This document shows positions 46,711 to 57,800 of a stretch of DNA of 64,000 nucleotides, one piece after another. This DNA is from Enoplolaimus lenunculus. Taxonomy: Eukaryota; Nematoda; Enoplea; Enoplida; Thoracostomopsidae. The notes beneath the pieces were generated by a model. That model was not told the DNA's origin, did no database searches, and was given only the letters and a program-made list of their open reading frames with translations. Location of the stretch: contig JASANG010001666.1 in assembly GCA_030248215.1 (NCBI GenBank), positions 21,600 through 85,599 of the forward strand, given 5' to 3'. The translations under genes and the position numbers were made by a program. Each line of letters begins with the position of its first letter. Position 1 is the stretch's first letter.

Positions 46711-47055
46711 TGTCGTCGTCTCATAGTGTTTCATGAAAACAGCTTTAAAATAGTACTTAACGTTCCAAAGATCCAATCAACTTTTGATTGCATAGAAACT
46801 GCTGGTATGAAGTTTGAGCAAATCCAAGATGCAAATCAAAAGAAATATTCGTGCAGAAAATCGCGAAGAAAATTGATTAAATTGTCTCGTGCGAAAAATT
46901 CTAGCTTAGAATTTTTAATGAATAAAAAACTTCAAAAACGTTTCGCTGTACTTACAATGCATAAAGCTTTCATGTTTGCCGGAACTGATAACAAGTATTT
47001 TGTATACAGGAAACAGTGCAGTGCCGTACGTCAAGCTATATTCAAGCACAGTTAG
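46711..47055 (+). CDS. Possible terminal exon of an unidentified gene
   Basis: After a plausible acceptor (AAATTTTCCAG ending at 46710) the frame stays open for 114 codons to TAG at 47053-47055. This is long for this AT-rich DNA. The translation is rich in Lys/Arg (CRKSRRKLIKLSRAKNS; NKKLQKRFAVLTMHKAF) and has no domain, signal peptide or membrane segment that I recognise. Its end overlaps the last codon of NDUFC2 on the opposite strand, so the two would be convergent. No upstream exon could be paired with it. It may be chance. Confidence 0.28.
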   Translation, partial: CRRLIVFHENSFKIVLNVPKIQSTFDCIETAGMKFEQIQDANQKKYSCRKSRRKLIKLSRAKNSSLEFLMNKKLQKRFAVLTMHKAFMFAGTDNKYFVYRKQCSAVRQAIFKHS

Positions 47056-48572
47056 CTCTTACTTTGCAGCAAATGCTTGAAATCCTCAGGATGCTGAGAC
47101 ATATAATCGTCAATAACAGCGTCGCGAACACGATACACTCTCAATTTGTACCAACCACCAAAATAGCCAAGACTTCCAAATGTAGTAGCATATACTGGGA
47201 ATCGAATAGCCGCTGCAAACATAAATTAAACGGCTAATGTATATCAGTGAAACGGCAGTGCATAAAAACGCTTTGGTTGTGGCGATAAATCGGCATCGGT
47301 AGTAATCCCCACATTTCGAACGTATCGGCATCGGCACTGCAAAAAGTTCTGATTCTTTGCCAATACTTCTTGCATATTATAGTAGTTTAAATAATGAAAA
47401 TTTAAAATATCTTGTTATATTAATATTTTTTTTGTTTCAGGTCACAAATCTGAAAACTGAGGTCGGGCACGAAATATATTAACGTTCAAAATTTATGCGG
47501 TTGACTGCATGATATTCTGAAACAAATTATAATATAACTGAAATTTGCAACATGCAAGATTCGGATTCGGTCAAATCGTAGATTCGGTGCCACCCAGATT
47601 AACGGTTGTGCTGCCGAATATCTTAAAAACTACTTTTTACAGTAAGCATCTTTAACGCCTTGCTGCGATTCCATATCCGGGCAAGCCAAGAAAATCAAGT
47701 TTTGAGTAAACAGTAATTCTGAGCTTTATAACAGACGAAGACCTTGAGCACACTAAAAATACAGTACAGAAACAAATTAACATATACAATATCCGGTACC
47801 CGGTTTCTATTCCGGTAAATAGTTCAAGATCAGTATCCGGTTTTGGTATTCAGTAAAGTAATTATCCGGCTCCGGCTCGGGCTCTGGTATTTTCTGGTAT
47901 GCGGTAGCATCCTCCTGGCGCATATCGGTTCGCCTAGTCAGACTGTTATTTCTCTTGGTTTGTGTTTGAAAAAATAATTGAAATGAACCGTTCACATAAA
48001 ATTACAACCTTTTATGGCTAATATAATGACGCAATGTTATATTCTGTCTGTTCTATAAGCATTGCATGTTAAAATTGCAATTGGCATAGGCTTCCTCTGC
48101 ATCTTTTCAGAATCAAAATCGGCATCGTTACCGATAGTAATGTTTGGCACATAAGTATCGGCACATCCCAGTTTGGTTGCAAACTGAGTTAATCTTTTAT
48201 AGAATTGACAAATTACGGACTTATGCGAACATACGTAAAAGCTTGTAATAAGACCTAGTGTAACTGTATACGAATTAGGCTTGAATATCTACTACTCAAA
48301 CGCAGTGTAAATGCCATAATTTGAATTATGTTCTCAAATATATATTACGTAGTTCGTAATAATGCATATATATCTATTACACGATATAATACTTCAAGAA
48401 ACAAACTTGCAAAGTAAGGCCGTTTTCTCATGTACGCCTCGACAAAACCAATGACTATACCAAAGGCGACACCAAACGATGCAACACGAACAGGTAATGC
48501 TGGATCTGTCGGTATTATTCCTTTGAGTTGATTTTGAAAAACATAATCACGCTCTCCATTACTTTCAGACAT
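47052..48572 (-). CDS. NDUFC2: NADH dehydrogenase (complex I) accessory subunit C2
   Basis: Two minus-strand exons, 48572-48407 and 47212-47052, join in phase (the split codon gives Thr) to make about 108 residues; human NDUFC2 has 119. This subunit (B14.5b) sits in the membrane arm of mitochondrial complex I and helps assembly. Exon 1 has the TDPALPVRVASFGVAFGI helix followed by EAYMRKRPYF, matching the family's TDP, a membrane helix and RRRP. Exon 2 has a second helix (FPVYATTFGSLGYFGGWYKL) then RVRDAVIDDYMSQHPEDF, matching the conserved RDREM-YM-HPEDF end. The start is the first ATG before the conserved block. The donor GTTTGT is acceptable but not ideal. The gene lies 2 kb upstream of TBCC on the same strand. 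Confidence 0.9.
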
Positions 48573-48621
48573 TGCATATGTATGAAAACAACTCTGGATT
48601 CAAATATATATATTCACATCA

Positions 48622-49611
48622 GGGTTCAACCACAATTTCTGTAAAAACTCGGTTCCTGTTCCTATTCCGGTGCTAAAAGATACAAAAAATGTCTACCGAA
48701 ACCGCTAAACTGTCAACAAACCGCATTTTTTCTAATTATAGTCAATTAGCAGTAATTTGGCGGCGCAAAATACTTCCAATTTCTGTTCCTGTGAAAGGAT
48801 GAATTCTTGTCCCTGTTCTTGCTTCGTTTGAAATGTTGTTCCTGTTGGTATCCTGAATATATATGTACGTATATATATTATATTACATATATATCGTGAA
48901 CAAAACAGCTATTTACCACAGTAGGCAACTGGGACGTCACAAAAAACTGCTGTTTGGGCCAAGGGACGGCCGGTCTCGGTCAGAAAAGCGAGACCGAAAC
49001 CGAGACAAGGTGCAGCCTGAATTACAATTTACTGCAACAGGAATTTGAAAATTTACCGGAAACCAGGGTGCAACCGGAATTCCGGTTCCGGTTCCGGCAT
49101 TTTTTCACCTTCCGGTTCCGGTTCCGGTAAATTTTTACCGGAATTAAAAATTCCGGTATTATAATTTGGCCGTTTTCTTAACTTTGCTAATTTTAGAATC
49201 TCGAAAGCCACTTGTACTCCGAATATAAGCCATTATGGTGGATTTCCTTCAGTCGATGATAAAAATATAAAATACAACAAATAACAAAACAAAAAATGAA
49301 TACCTATATTCACAAGTATTCACAAAAAAGCAAAAATAAAATTTAACCCTTCCCCCCCAACACCCCACAAACCCCCCCCACAACAAAAAATTTAATCACC
49401 TGTATTTTAGATTTTCATAACCCACGGAAGCGAAATCTAACTTTGATATTTTATTTCTGGTGATTGTCATGGTTTGCATACTATACTAATAAAATCTACG
49501 TGTTTAATTTTTGTCGTCATTTTTAGTAAAATACACTAATTTTCACCAACCAAATTTTATTACAGGAATTTTCAATTGCGGTAAGAATTTACCGGAACTG
49601 CTGAGTCAAGT
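48622..49611. repeat. Family M: TTCCGG/GGAATT-rich dispersed repeats
   Basis: Two neighbouring copies: 48622-48850 (CTGTTCCTATTCCGGTGC) and about 49062-49600 (GGGTGCAACCGGAATTCCGG to GTAAGAATTTACCGGAAC). The second holds a C-rich run (TTCCCCCCCAACACCCC) at about 49350-49385. An AGGGTNCAACC end recurs at both. Confidence 0.5.
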
Positions 49612-50006
49612 AGATTCGCAGTTCTTCGAGGAAAGGGTCTTCCCGACCGCGCAGTTCTGACATGGAAGTCCCAGCGAGATGGGCGCTGTAAATTGCAGGC
49701 CCATGGATTCGGAGAAGTTTGGATTCGCGGTCCGGGGCGACCACATAATGAAGATAGAATGTGAGTATACGCGGTGTAGCTTATGTATGTGCAGTGTGTA
49801 TTGTTAAGATACATACATACTCGTGCACATATACCACCAGAGGAAAGTTTGATATGCGCCGAGTGGTGTAATGGGTAGCGCGCTTCACTCGCGAGCGAGA
49901 CGTCTGAGGTTCGACTCCCGGCGTGGCCATATCTTTCGAAAAAATTAAAACGGATTCTCGCAGTTCTTCGAAGAAAGGGGTGTTACCGACCGTGCAGTTC
50001 TGACAG
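49612..50006. repeat. Direct repeats flanking a tRNA-like sequence
   Basis: TCGCAGTTCTTCGAGGAAAG with GACCGCGCAGTTCTGACA at 49612-49661 recurs as TCGCAGTTCTTCGAAGAAAG with GACCGTGCAGTTCTGACA at 49953-50006. Between them, 49857-49930 (plus strand) has GAGTGGTGTAATGGGTAGCG (A box-like) and GAGGTTCGACTCCCGGC (B box-like). Stem pairing is poor, so this is a tRNA relic or SINE head and not a working tRNA. Confidence 0.5.
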
Positions 50007-50010
50007 GTAC

Positions 50011-50325
50011 TGAAAGCCTTTAATACGATACCTCACAAAAAGCTTGTTGTTAAACTATCGTTTCCAAAGATATCTGACTTACTTGGTTGAATAAATAAAG
50101 CGTTTCTGACAAATAGAACTTTAAGAGTTAAACTGTATAATATATTATCTGATACCAAATGCGTCTCATCAGGGGTGCCACACACGCCCACAAGATAGTG
50201 TTCTAAGTCTCATGCTATTTTTTGCACATTAATGTTTGATGATGATCTTAAACTCTGTAATTTTGTCCAGAACCTGTGACCGTAAAACGCAAGCTCTTCA
50301 GCCAGATCTAGATAGTAGTGTTCAC
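50011..50325 (+). pseudogene. LINE reverse-transcriptase relic
   Basis: The frame reads KAFNTIPHKKLVVKLSF, then INKAFLTNRTLRVKLYNILS, then CVSSGVPHTPT. These match the LINE pattern 'F-KAFDTVPH-LL', 'FL-NR-Q-V' and 'S-SGVPQG' of Jockey/CR1-like reverse transcriptases. A later MFDDDLKLC stands where FADD-KL is expected, and QALQPDLDS follows in another frame. The part between SGVP and the DD motif is deleted and there are in-frame stops (for example after SDLLG). It is a dead fragment of an old non-LTR element. Confidence 0.78.
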
Positions 50326-51800
50326 GAAAACAAGTGTTAGGGTAGAGTTAACAAATGGCAAATTTTAAATTTGCCACTAGTTCATCCTACGCTATGACTA
50401 TTTCTGCGCAAAATCAAAATTTCTTATTATAGCGGAATTTAACAAAAACTAACGCGATCGAAACACTAGCTAGGACACTTTCAATTTTGGGCTTCTTTTG
50501 TTCACTATACTTCACATCGATGCTCACTTTGAAATGATTGAGAAATTACTACAACCGGAAAATTTTACACTGTTAAAAAATTACCAAAATTTGAACATTT
50601 TTATTACCGTCGAAAATGTTCGGATGAAAATTTCGACGTTTCCAACCGGTCTTGAACCAAAAATATTTAGACACCAGTATGCTTAATTCTGTACAAGTCA
50701 CTGTTGTTGGGAGTAGAGATTACCTTCGACATAAATTCGTATGGATATAGGTTAGTAGCAGGGTGTATTAATAAACGGATAGTAATGCGTCGTACATTTT
50801 ATCGCGAGCCCAGTGTGTTGATTTTGGCGACGCCTATTTCCCATTCGACCTTGGTAAAACACTACAAACGGGAAATTGAAAACATAAAAGTTAATCAAAC
50901 GGAAAATTGAAACAATTTTTGAAGCCAATGTGCAATTGAAAAGGACTGTTTGAACTGCCATTACCATTTGCGAAAATATAGAAGGCACGGCAGTGGAAAA
51001 TTGAAACAGTTTTTAACTTCAAATGACAAATTGAAATGATATTTTGGAAAATGAACGGGAAACTGAAAAGGGGTGATAAAGAGAGTAGGGCTCAAAAATA
51101 TGTTTCAATTTGCCTTCTTTATTGTGGCAATTGAAATCATTAGTAGGAATTTTTGATAGTGTCTGTAACCGGAAAAGTCAAATATCAAGGTCGATTACAT
51201 GTATTTTTGTGTCAGCAGTTGTTGCTGCAAATATTTTGCGTGTTTTTGTGTTACTATCGGCGGTTGGTACCTGCCCGGTTCGATAAACTTGCCGGCTCCG
51301 GTGCAAATCTGTTTAGTGTGCATTTTTGTATAAGGTAGGTACTTATATTTAAAGTTATACGTCATGTATAATTATATACGTAGGTTTCTTGTTTATTTTG
51401 TGCTGATTTGCATATTCTATCATTGAAACACGGTAGTGTTTTCATCATTGATTTCATCATTGAAACACGGTAGTGTTTTCAATAGAATTTTCATAGAAGT
51501 TATGTAGCTGATATTATAAGCATTACCTACTGATCTATGGTCTAACTAACCCTTGTTTAAACTCTTTTACATGCTTCGAGCGAAACATATGACAATCTGT
51601 CCCTTCTAGGGGCACTATTACCTAGTATAAAAATTCAAATATGTTACAACAAAGCTTGCAAAATGTATAAACTGTCGATTTGGCAAACTTCATAAGCTAT
51701 AACAGAATTGCTAGCACTAAAAGGTAACAACTGCGCATTTGAAACACAACTTGAAATTACGTGTTTTGTTTTGGTAGCTTTGTAAAGTTTGGGTTTTGTT
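50326..51800. other. Unassigned stretch with short repeats
   Basis: GGAAAATTGAAAC-like motifs recur loosely at 50860-51070. A 25-bp direct repeat (TCATTGAAACACGGTAGTGT) is at 51421 and 51462. No gene is supported; the open frame at 50704-50910 has no domain. Confidence 0.45.
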
Positions 51801-51809
51801 TCGCTGGCT

Positions 51810-51950
51810 ATTGTTTGGCTTAGGCTTAGTATTAGTAATAGGCTTATTCTTACGCTGAGGCTTAGGCTTAGGCTTAAGCTTAGTAGTTAGTAGTTTGCAT
51901 TAGGCTTGGCTTAGGATTAGTAATAATCTGATCCATAGACTTAAGTTTAA
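51810..51950 (+). repeat. TTAGGC-like tract, family B relic
   Basis: GGCTTAGGCTTAGTATTAGT and GCTTAGGCTTAGGCTTAAGC without intact ends. Confidence 0.5.
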
Positions 51951-52093
51951 CATTGGTCTCGCAATTTGTTATCAAACAGCTCGTTACGTGATTAAAATGT
52001 TGACCCAAAGTTGAAAATTGAATTCACAAAACGTATGCACATGATAAAATGGATGACGCATAAAAATAACGGAAACGGAAAACGAATATTGAA

Positions 52094-52452
52094 GTGGGGG
52101 TAATAAGAGGTCCCCATTTTGAGTCCCGATCAATAGGAGTCCGTATCCCTAATAAGAGTCCGTAAGCGGATGGAGTCCTTACACCTTAATTAGAGTCCAT
52201 AAATGTCATTATCCCTTATTGTAGTGCATACCTAAATGACTCCAGGACCAAATAATTTGACTTCGAAATTTTAAAGCGTACTTCAGTTTTGAAAGTACAT
52301 TCCTACGTATAACCTAGTATTATCGCTCAAGCTATTGACACAACACAAATAAACATTAACGGATAATTGCAGTACCGGATATATATCAGTAACGAGCCCT
52401 CTGGAGAGGCCAAATAAATATCAGTCCCCGCTCTTATTCAGGTCAATACAGT
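52094..52452 (-). mobile_element. Family L, inverted copy
   Basis: It begins GTGGGGGTAATAAGAGGTCC and ends CTTATTCAGGTCAATACAGTA. The left terminus is worn. Confidence 0.7.
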
Positions 52453-52982
52453 ACATATAAATTTTCGTAATTTTCGTTATTTCTATATAACGGAAACGGG
52501 AAAAGAACCCGACACCGATTTTTGCCGGAAACGGAAACCGATATCCGATTACATCGGGGTTAGTAGATGACGAAAAAAATATTGAACAAGAGAAGGTTAA
52601 TGCAAGACACTAACCCACGGTATAATTTATATATTGTATTAAATCTTAGTTCGTTCATATGAACTTTCCGTTTGACCTTATGCCTAAATTCATTTTCATG
52701 AAGGTTTGTTTATATTTGCGATCCAACGAAAAATCAGAGCGGCAAAGAAGCAATTTGGGTTGACTGGCAAAACTGATATTAATGCTGGTATTTAATAAAT
52801 TTCAAATAAACAATAAACTTCCCTCTTCAATAAATAGGGATGGATTCTCGTCCGCACTAAAAAAATCTAAATTAAACATACAAAACAGTTCGTATTTATT
52901 TCAAAATTTTAATAACAAACAGCAAAATGTTTATTTTTATCAGAATTGAAAACAATTTCAAAACTTTAGAACTAAAACATTT

Positions 52983-53194
52983 GGTCCCATGTATAGAACA
53001 GGGCCGGAACAGTAGTATAAGCATATTCCTAAGCCTAAGCTTAAGTCTAAGCGTAAGCGTAAGCGTATGGATGAGCTTATTCCTATGTCTAAGCCTAAAG
53101 CCTAAGCCTAAGCAAAAAAATTAGTCTAAAGCTTAAACTGACTCTACTATAGCCTCTTCGGAAAACGAACTGGCCCTGTTCTATACATGGACCA
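52983..53194 (-). mobile_element. Family B, GTATAGAACAGGGCCGG subtype
   Basis: GGTCCCATGTATAGAACAGG and CCTGTTCTATACATGGACC are almost perfect inverted ends about 210 bp apart, with CCTAAGCCTAAGC blocks between. A minisatellite begins about 60 bp further on. Confidence 0.8.
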
Positions 53195-53254
53195 ACATTT
53201 GAATTCAAATACTCACTTATACACATACATAACATATACTGTTACGGTTGTCCC

Positions 53255-53701
53255 TATCTCCCTCATAGCCCCAACTGCCCCCACTGTCCAACTGTCTCTA
53301 CTGTTCCCGCTGTCCCAACGGCCCCAACTATCATCATTGTTCAAACTGTCTCAACTATCTATAGTGTTCTCACAGTTACAACTGTTCCCACAGTTCCAAC
53401 GGCTCCCTCTGTCCCAACGGTCCCCACTGTCCCAAATGTCCCCACTGTCCACACTGTCCCAACTGTCCCCACTGTCCCAACTGTCCCAACTGTCCCCACT
53501 GTCCCAACTGTCCCCACTATCCCAACTGTCCCCACTGTCCCAACTGTCCCAACTGTCCCCACTGTCCCAACTGTCCCAACTGTCCCCACTGTCCCCACTG
53601 TCCCAACTGTCCCCACTGTCCCAACTGTCCCCACTGTCCCCACTGTCCCAACTCTCCACACTGTCTCAACAGTCAATATTATCACAACTATTTCAACTGT
53701 C
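53255..53701. repeat. 9-bp minisatellite ACTGTCCC(A/C)
   Basis: About 45 units of ACTGTCCCA and ACTGTCCCC, very regular between 53440 and 53640. The period is divisible by three, so all frames on both strands show repetitive peptides (such as GTVGTVGTV or DSGDSWDSG). These are not genes. Confidence 0.92.
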
Positions 53702-54317
53702 GGCGCAACAGTAACAGAATCTTTTTTGCAAGTGATAATACATTTCCAATCTTGATATGGTTGCTAAGATACCGATACAAGACGTAAAAAGGGTATAAAA
53801 CAAATATCGGATAGGAAAATTGTATTAATAGATATCAAATTTTTTGGAGGAAATTGTACAATAGGTTAATTTTGACGGGCAGATTGCATGATGGATTTAA
53901 CTACCTGGGCCAGATTAGCCGTGAAACGCCCAATAGATTTACAAGAGGTCAACCTCATGGGGAGATTTCAAAAAGACTCTCAACATTAAGTGACTTTTTA
54001 TCTGTTTTCCTCAGTAGAGCATGATGTCAACATGGAACAAAACGTTATCCAGCCGGCTTGGATACAACGTGAATCCCACACAATCCTTTTATAGCATATC
54101 ATTGCGCAAACGTATAGGGAAAACAACAGGTACGGTTTGTAATCAAAATAACAGAAACGCAAAAAACGGATATTTGAACAAATAAGTTTAAAACATATTT
54201 CGATTTTCAACTAATATGTACAATGTGGAATAATACCGAAAGCAAACCTACATAATTTTAAGATAATGGACGGTTTTTGCTATTTTTATTTCAAAATGAA
54301 TAATTTCATCAGTACTT

Positions 54318-54623
54318 TAGTCGCGGACTTAAGTAAATATTTAAATTTTTGAGCAATAAAACAAATGCCAAATGTCAGCCATTGTCATAACAATAAAGTA
54401 ATAGTTTTCTTTATATTGAGGACAAATCAAATAGTCTACAAATTCAATTTGACCAAGGTTAGTATGGCTGAATGGTGAATTTGCAATATATCAAAATTAG
54501 ACAGCGACTTAAGCATTTAATTAACTTAAGTACGTTCTTAAAAACAACAAAATGGCTGAATAATTACTTAAACACTTACTTAAGTAGTAAAGTAGTACTT
54601 AAGTAAGGTTTTGGAAACCCAGG
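54318..54623. mobile_element. Family N relative
   Basis: It shares GCGACTTAAGCATTTAATTA, an ACCAAGGTTAGTATGGC segment and a GGTTTTGGAAACCCAGG end with the copy at 7540-8159. Confidence 0.5.
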
Positions 54624-54680
54624 CATTGTTAGTTAAGTTAATTTTAAGTTACTAAAGACATAAAAATATCAGAATGGCGG

Positions 54681-54833
54681 TGTAGCGTTCAAGAAAAAAC
54701 TTTTAAAAACATTCGAATTCAGAATAAAATAAATTAAATATGATGAAACTTAAAAAACGGAATTTTGACAGTTAGTTGGAGTCAATAAAATATTAAAGTT
54801 TTATTTTAAAAAATCAATTAATGACACGTTGCA
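54681..54833 (+). repeat. 5' LTR
   Basis: It begins TGTAGCGTTCAAG and ends TGCA, and matches the 3' LTR at 151 of 153 positions. An AATAAA-like signal (GTCAATAAAATATTAAAG) lies near its end. Confidence 0.92.
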
Positions 54834-54836
54834 TTT

Positions 54837-54854
54837 TGGTGACCCCGACGTGAT
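54837..54854 (+). promoter_or_regulatory. Primer-binding site, tRNA-Trp
   Basis: TGGTGACCCCGACGTGAT, three bases after the 5' LTR, is the exact complement of the 3' end of a standard animal tRNA-Trp including CCA. Confidence 0.88.
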
Positions 54855-57800
54855 TGGCAAAAGTCTACACAGTGTTTGTTCGAACGTCAACTCAAATTCT
54901 TTTGGCAAAAAAGGAATTATTTGTTCAAAATGGTCCAATTCGTTTCGATAGCATTAACGTTTGCGCTACGACTATATTGTTACCAAAATTTCGGTTGCAA
55001 TTATAATGTAATGGAATGGGATAACTTAACTTTTTCGGATATGATAGCAAATTCGCTGATACTTGGACAATCGAATGCAAAACTGATGTACTGTAAGTCC
55101 AAATTTTATAGCAAAAACATCAAGTTGGTCACTGTACAGAGCTCAATGTCGACAATTTCAAATTCTAGACAAGCTACTGCATTAAGGTTGTTATTAATTT
55201 TGTCTGGGAATGTCGAACTCAACCCAGGACCTGTCAATTTGTCAAATTACAGTAAGTCGACATTGGAACAAATTTTGCAAACGCTAAATGAAGATGATGA
55301 GAATTTTCAGATGCCTCCAACCAAACGCCTAATAATTGAAACTTTGGATCATTAGATCACCTTGCCGTAAAGCTTGCAATTAATTTATTCGAACAGAAAA
55401 ATAATCAGCAAGAAAACCCTGTTTTTAACCACAGCGCTGCGAAGTCAATTAAGTTGCCTGAATTTTATGAAAAAAAACCAAAAATTTGGTTTCTACAAGT
55501 TGAACAATTAATGACTGATGCAAATGACGATGTTAAATTAAACAGCCTTTTACGCGCTTTTCCAACACACATTATTGATGAATGTGGAGCAAAATTAACA
55601 GACGGTTTTGATATGATCAAAAATTGCGTGATTTCTCATTACGGTGACAGTCAAAACCAACAGTTACGGAAGCTTTTAGAAACGCAGCAATTAGGAGACA
55701 AAAAACCATCTGCTATATTAAGACAAATGCAGCGTTTAGCTCCTAACCACCACGAACTAGTCCGGTTGAGTTTTCTAGAAATGCTGCCAGAAAGCGTTCG
55801 AGTTGTCTTAATTTCTCTAGATGGTGTTAGCACAGAAAAGCTTGCTGAAACTGCAGATAAAATTATGGAACAAATCCCAAATAATAATTACGTTCAAGCC
55901 GTAAATTACAATAACCAAATGTCGAATATGGAAAGCCTAATGAAAACAGTTTTAGACTTAACGCAAAGTGTAAACGCATTAATGGTTGCGGTAAAACAAA
56001 AGTCTTGGTCACGTAGTCGCAACAATTCTAGAAATAGATCAGCGAGTCGGAATCGGTCTGAATCTCGCACGGGACGATTTAACCCAGACGGCAAATTCTG
56101 TTTATATCATTTTCGATTTGGGAAACAGGCAAACAAATGTGAACAACCATGCGCCTGGATCAACAACTTTACAAAATCGGAAAACCCAGACACTCCGTCT
56201 CTGTAGCGGCGATGGGCGGAGTTAACACAATACATATCGCCGCAAGCATAGTTGGCCAGTTTTTGGTTGACAGCGGCAGCGTCAAAAGTTTCTTGCCAAT
56301 CAGATTTAATGATTCATCGTGCACAAAACAGACTAGCAATTATGTTGCTGCTAACGGCAGCGAAGTCCGCACTGCTGGAATAAAACTCCTCAAATTCTAT
56401 ATTCCATGTCTAAACCGTTCTATCGAATGGAATTTCATAGTGGCTGAAGTTATTCAACCGATACTGGGTTTTGATTTTCTCAGTACATACGGATTGTTAC
56501 TGGACCGTGCAACAAATAGTTTGATTCAGAAACAAGAATTAAGTAACAATTCACAACGGCACACCGCAACTGTAGATATTAGTTGCACAACAGTTTGTGC
56601 TCTTAAACCAAAAAAATATGGCACAGAAATTGCAAAATTAATGCATCAATATGCAAGTGTATTTGGTCCAATATCACCGAATCATAAAATTTATCACCCA
56701 ATTGTACATCATATCGTGACAAATGGAGCGCCTGTTTTTTCCAGACCCAGAAGGTTATTTGGAGAAAAGTTAACAATTGCAAAACAAACGTTTCATAAAT
56801 TAGAAAACCAAGGTGTTGTATATAGAGGCGAAAGTGCTTGGGCTACGCCACTCCATATGGCGCCGAAACAAGACGCTAAAAATCCTTGGCGACAATGTGG
56901 CGATTACAGACAATTAAATGTAATAACTGTTCCTGATAGGTATCCGATGCCAAATATTGAAGATTTAACGAATGATTTACAAGGATGCAAGATTTTTTTC
57001 AAAGTTAGATCTTGTATCTGCATTTAACCAAATACCTGTAGCACAGGAAAACCAACAAAAAACTGCCATTACGACTCCATTTGGTTTGTTTATTTATCGT
57101 CGTATGCCATTTGGATTAAGAAATGCCTCTCAAACATTTCAACGATTAGTGGACTTGGCATTAAAAGATTTTCCATTCGCAAAAGCTTATATAGATGACA
57201 TTCTAATAGCTAGTAAAACCGAAGCTGAGCATAAAGATCATTTAAATATTATATTTAAACGTTTGCAGGAATTCGGTTTGCGACTAAAAGCAGAAAGAAA
57301 AATGCCAATTCTTTCAACATTCAGTTAATTTCATTGGTACAGAAATATCTGCAAACGGATTCAAACCAATTATTGACAAACTGAACGCAATTGATCAATA
57401 CGAATTACCTCAAACCATACGAGAGTTAAAACGATTTCTCGGAATGGCTGGATTTTATCATAGATTTGTGAAAGATTTTTCAAAAATAGCAACTCCACTT
57501 ACCACTCTGACAAGAAATTGCAAGTCAAAATCTAGCGCAGTTATAAAATGGGACAATATTAGTAAACAAGCGTTTGCTGACCTTAAAGTTGCACTCAAGA
57601 ACAGCGCAACTTTATCTTTTCCGAGCAAAAATGCAACATTGGAACTAACAACTGACGCATCAAATGTTGCGGTTGGTGCAGTTTTACACCAAATTACATA
57701 TGATAATAAAGAACCGATAGCGTTCTTTTCAGCAAAATTAACTGAAATTGAAACAAAAAAATCAGTTTTTGATCGTGAACTTTTGGCAATTTACCTCAGT

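Noticed and set aside
49857-49930. Functional tRNA gene (Ala, Glu or Sec readings were tried)
   Set aside because: No reading gives both a sound anticodon stem and a T stem.
53187-53714. Repetitive open frames over the ACTGTCCC array as a low-complexity or phase-separating protein
   Set aside because: The 9-bp period explains the open frames in both directions.
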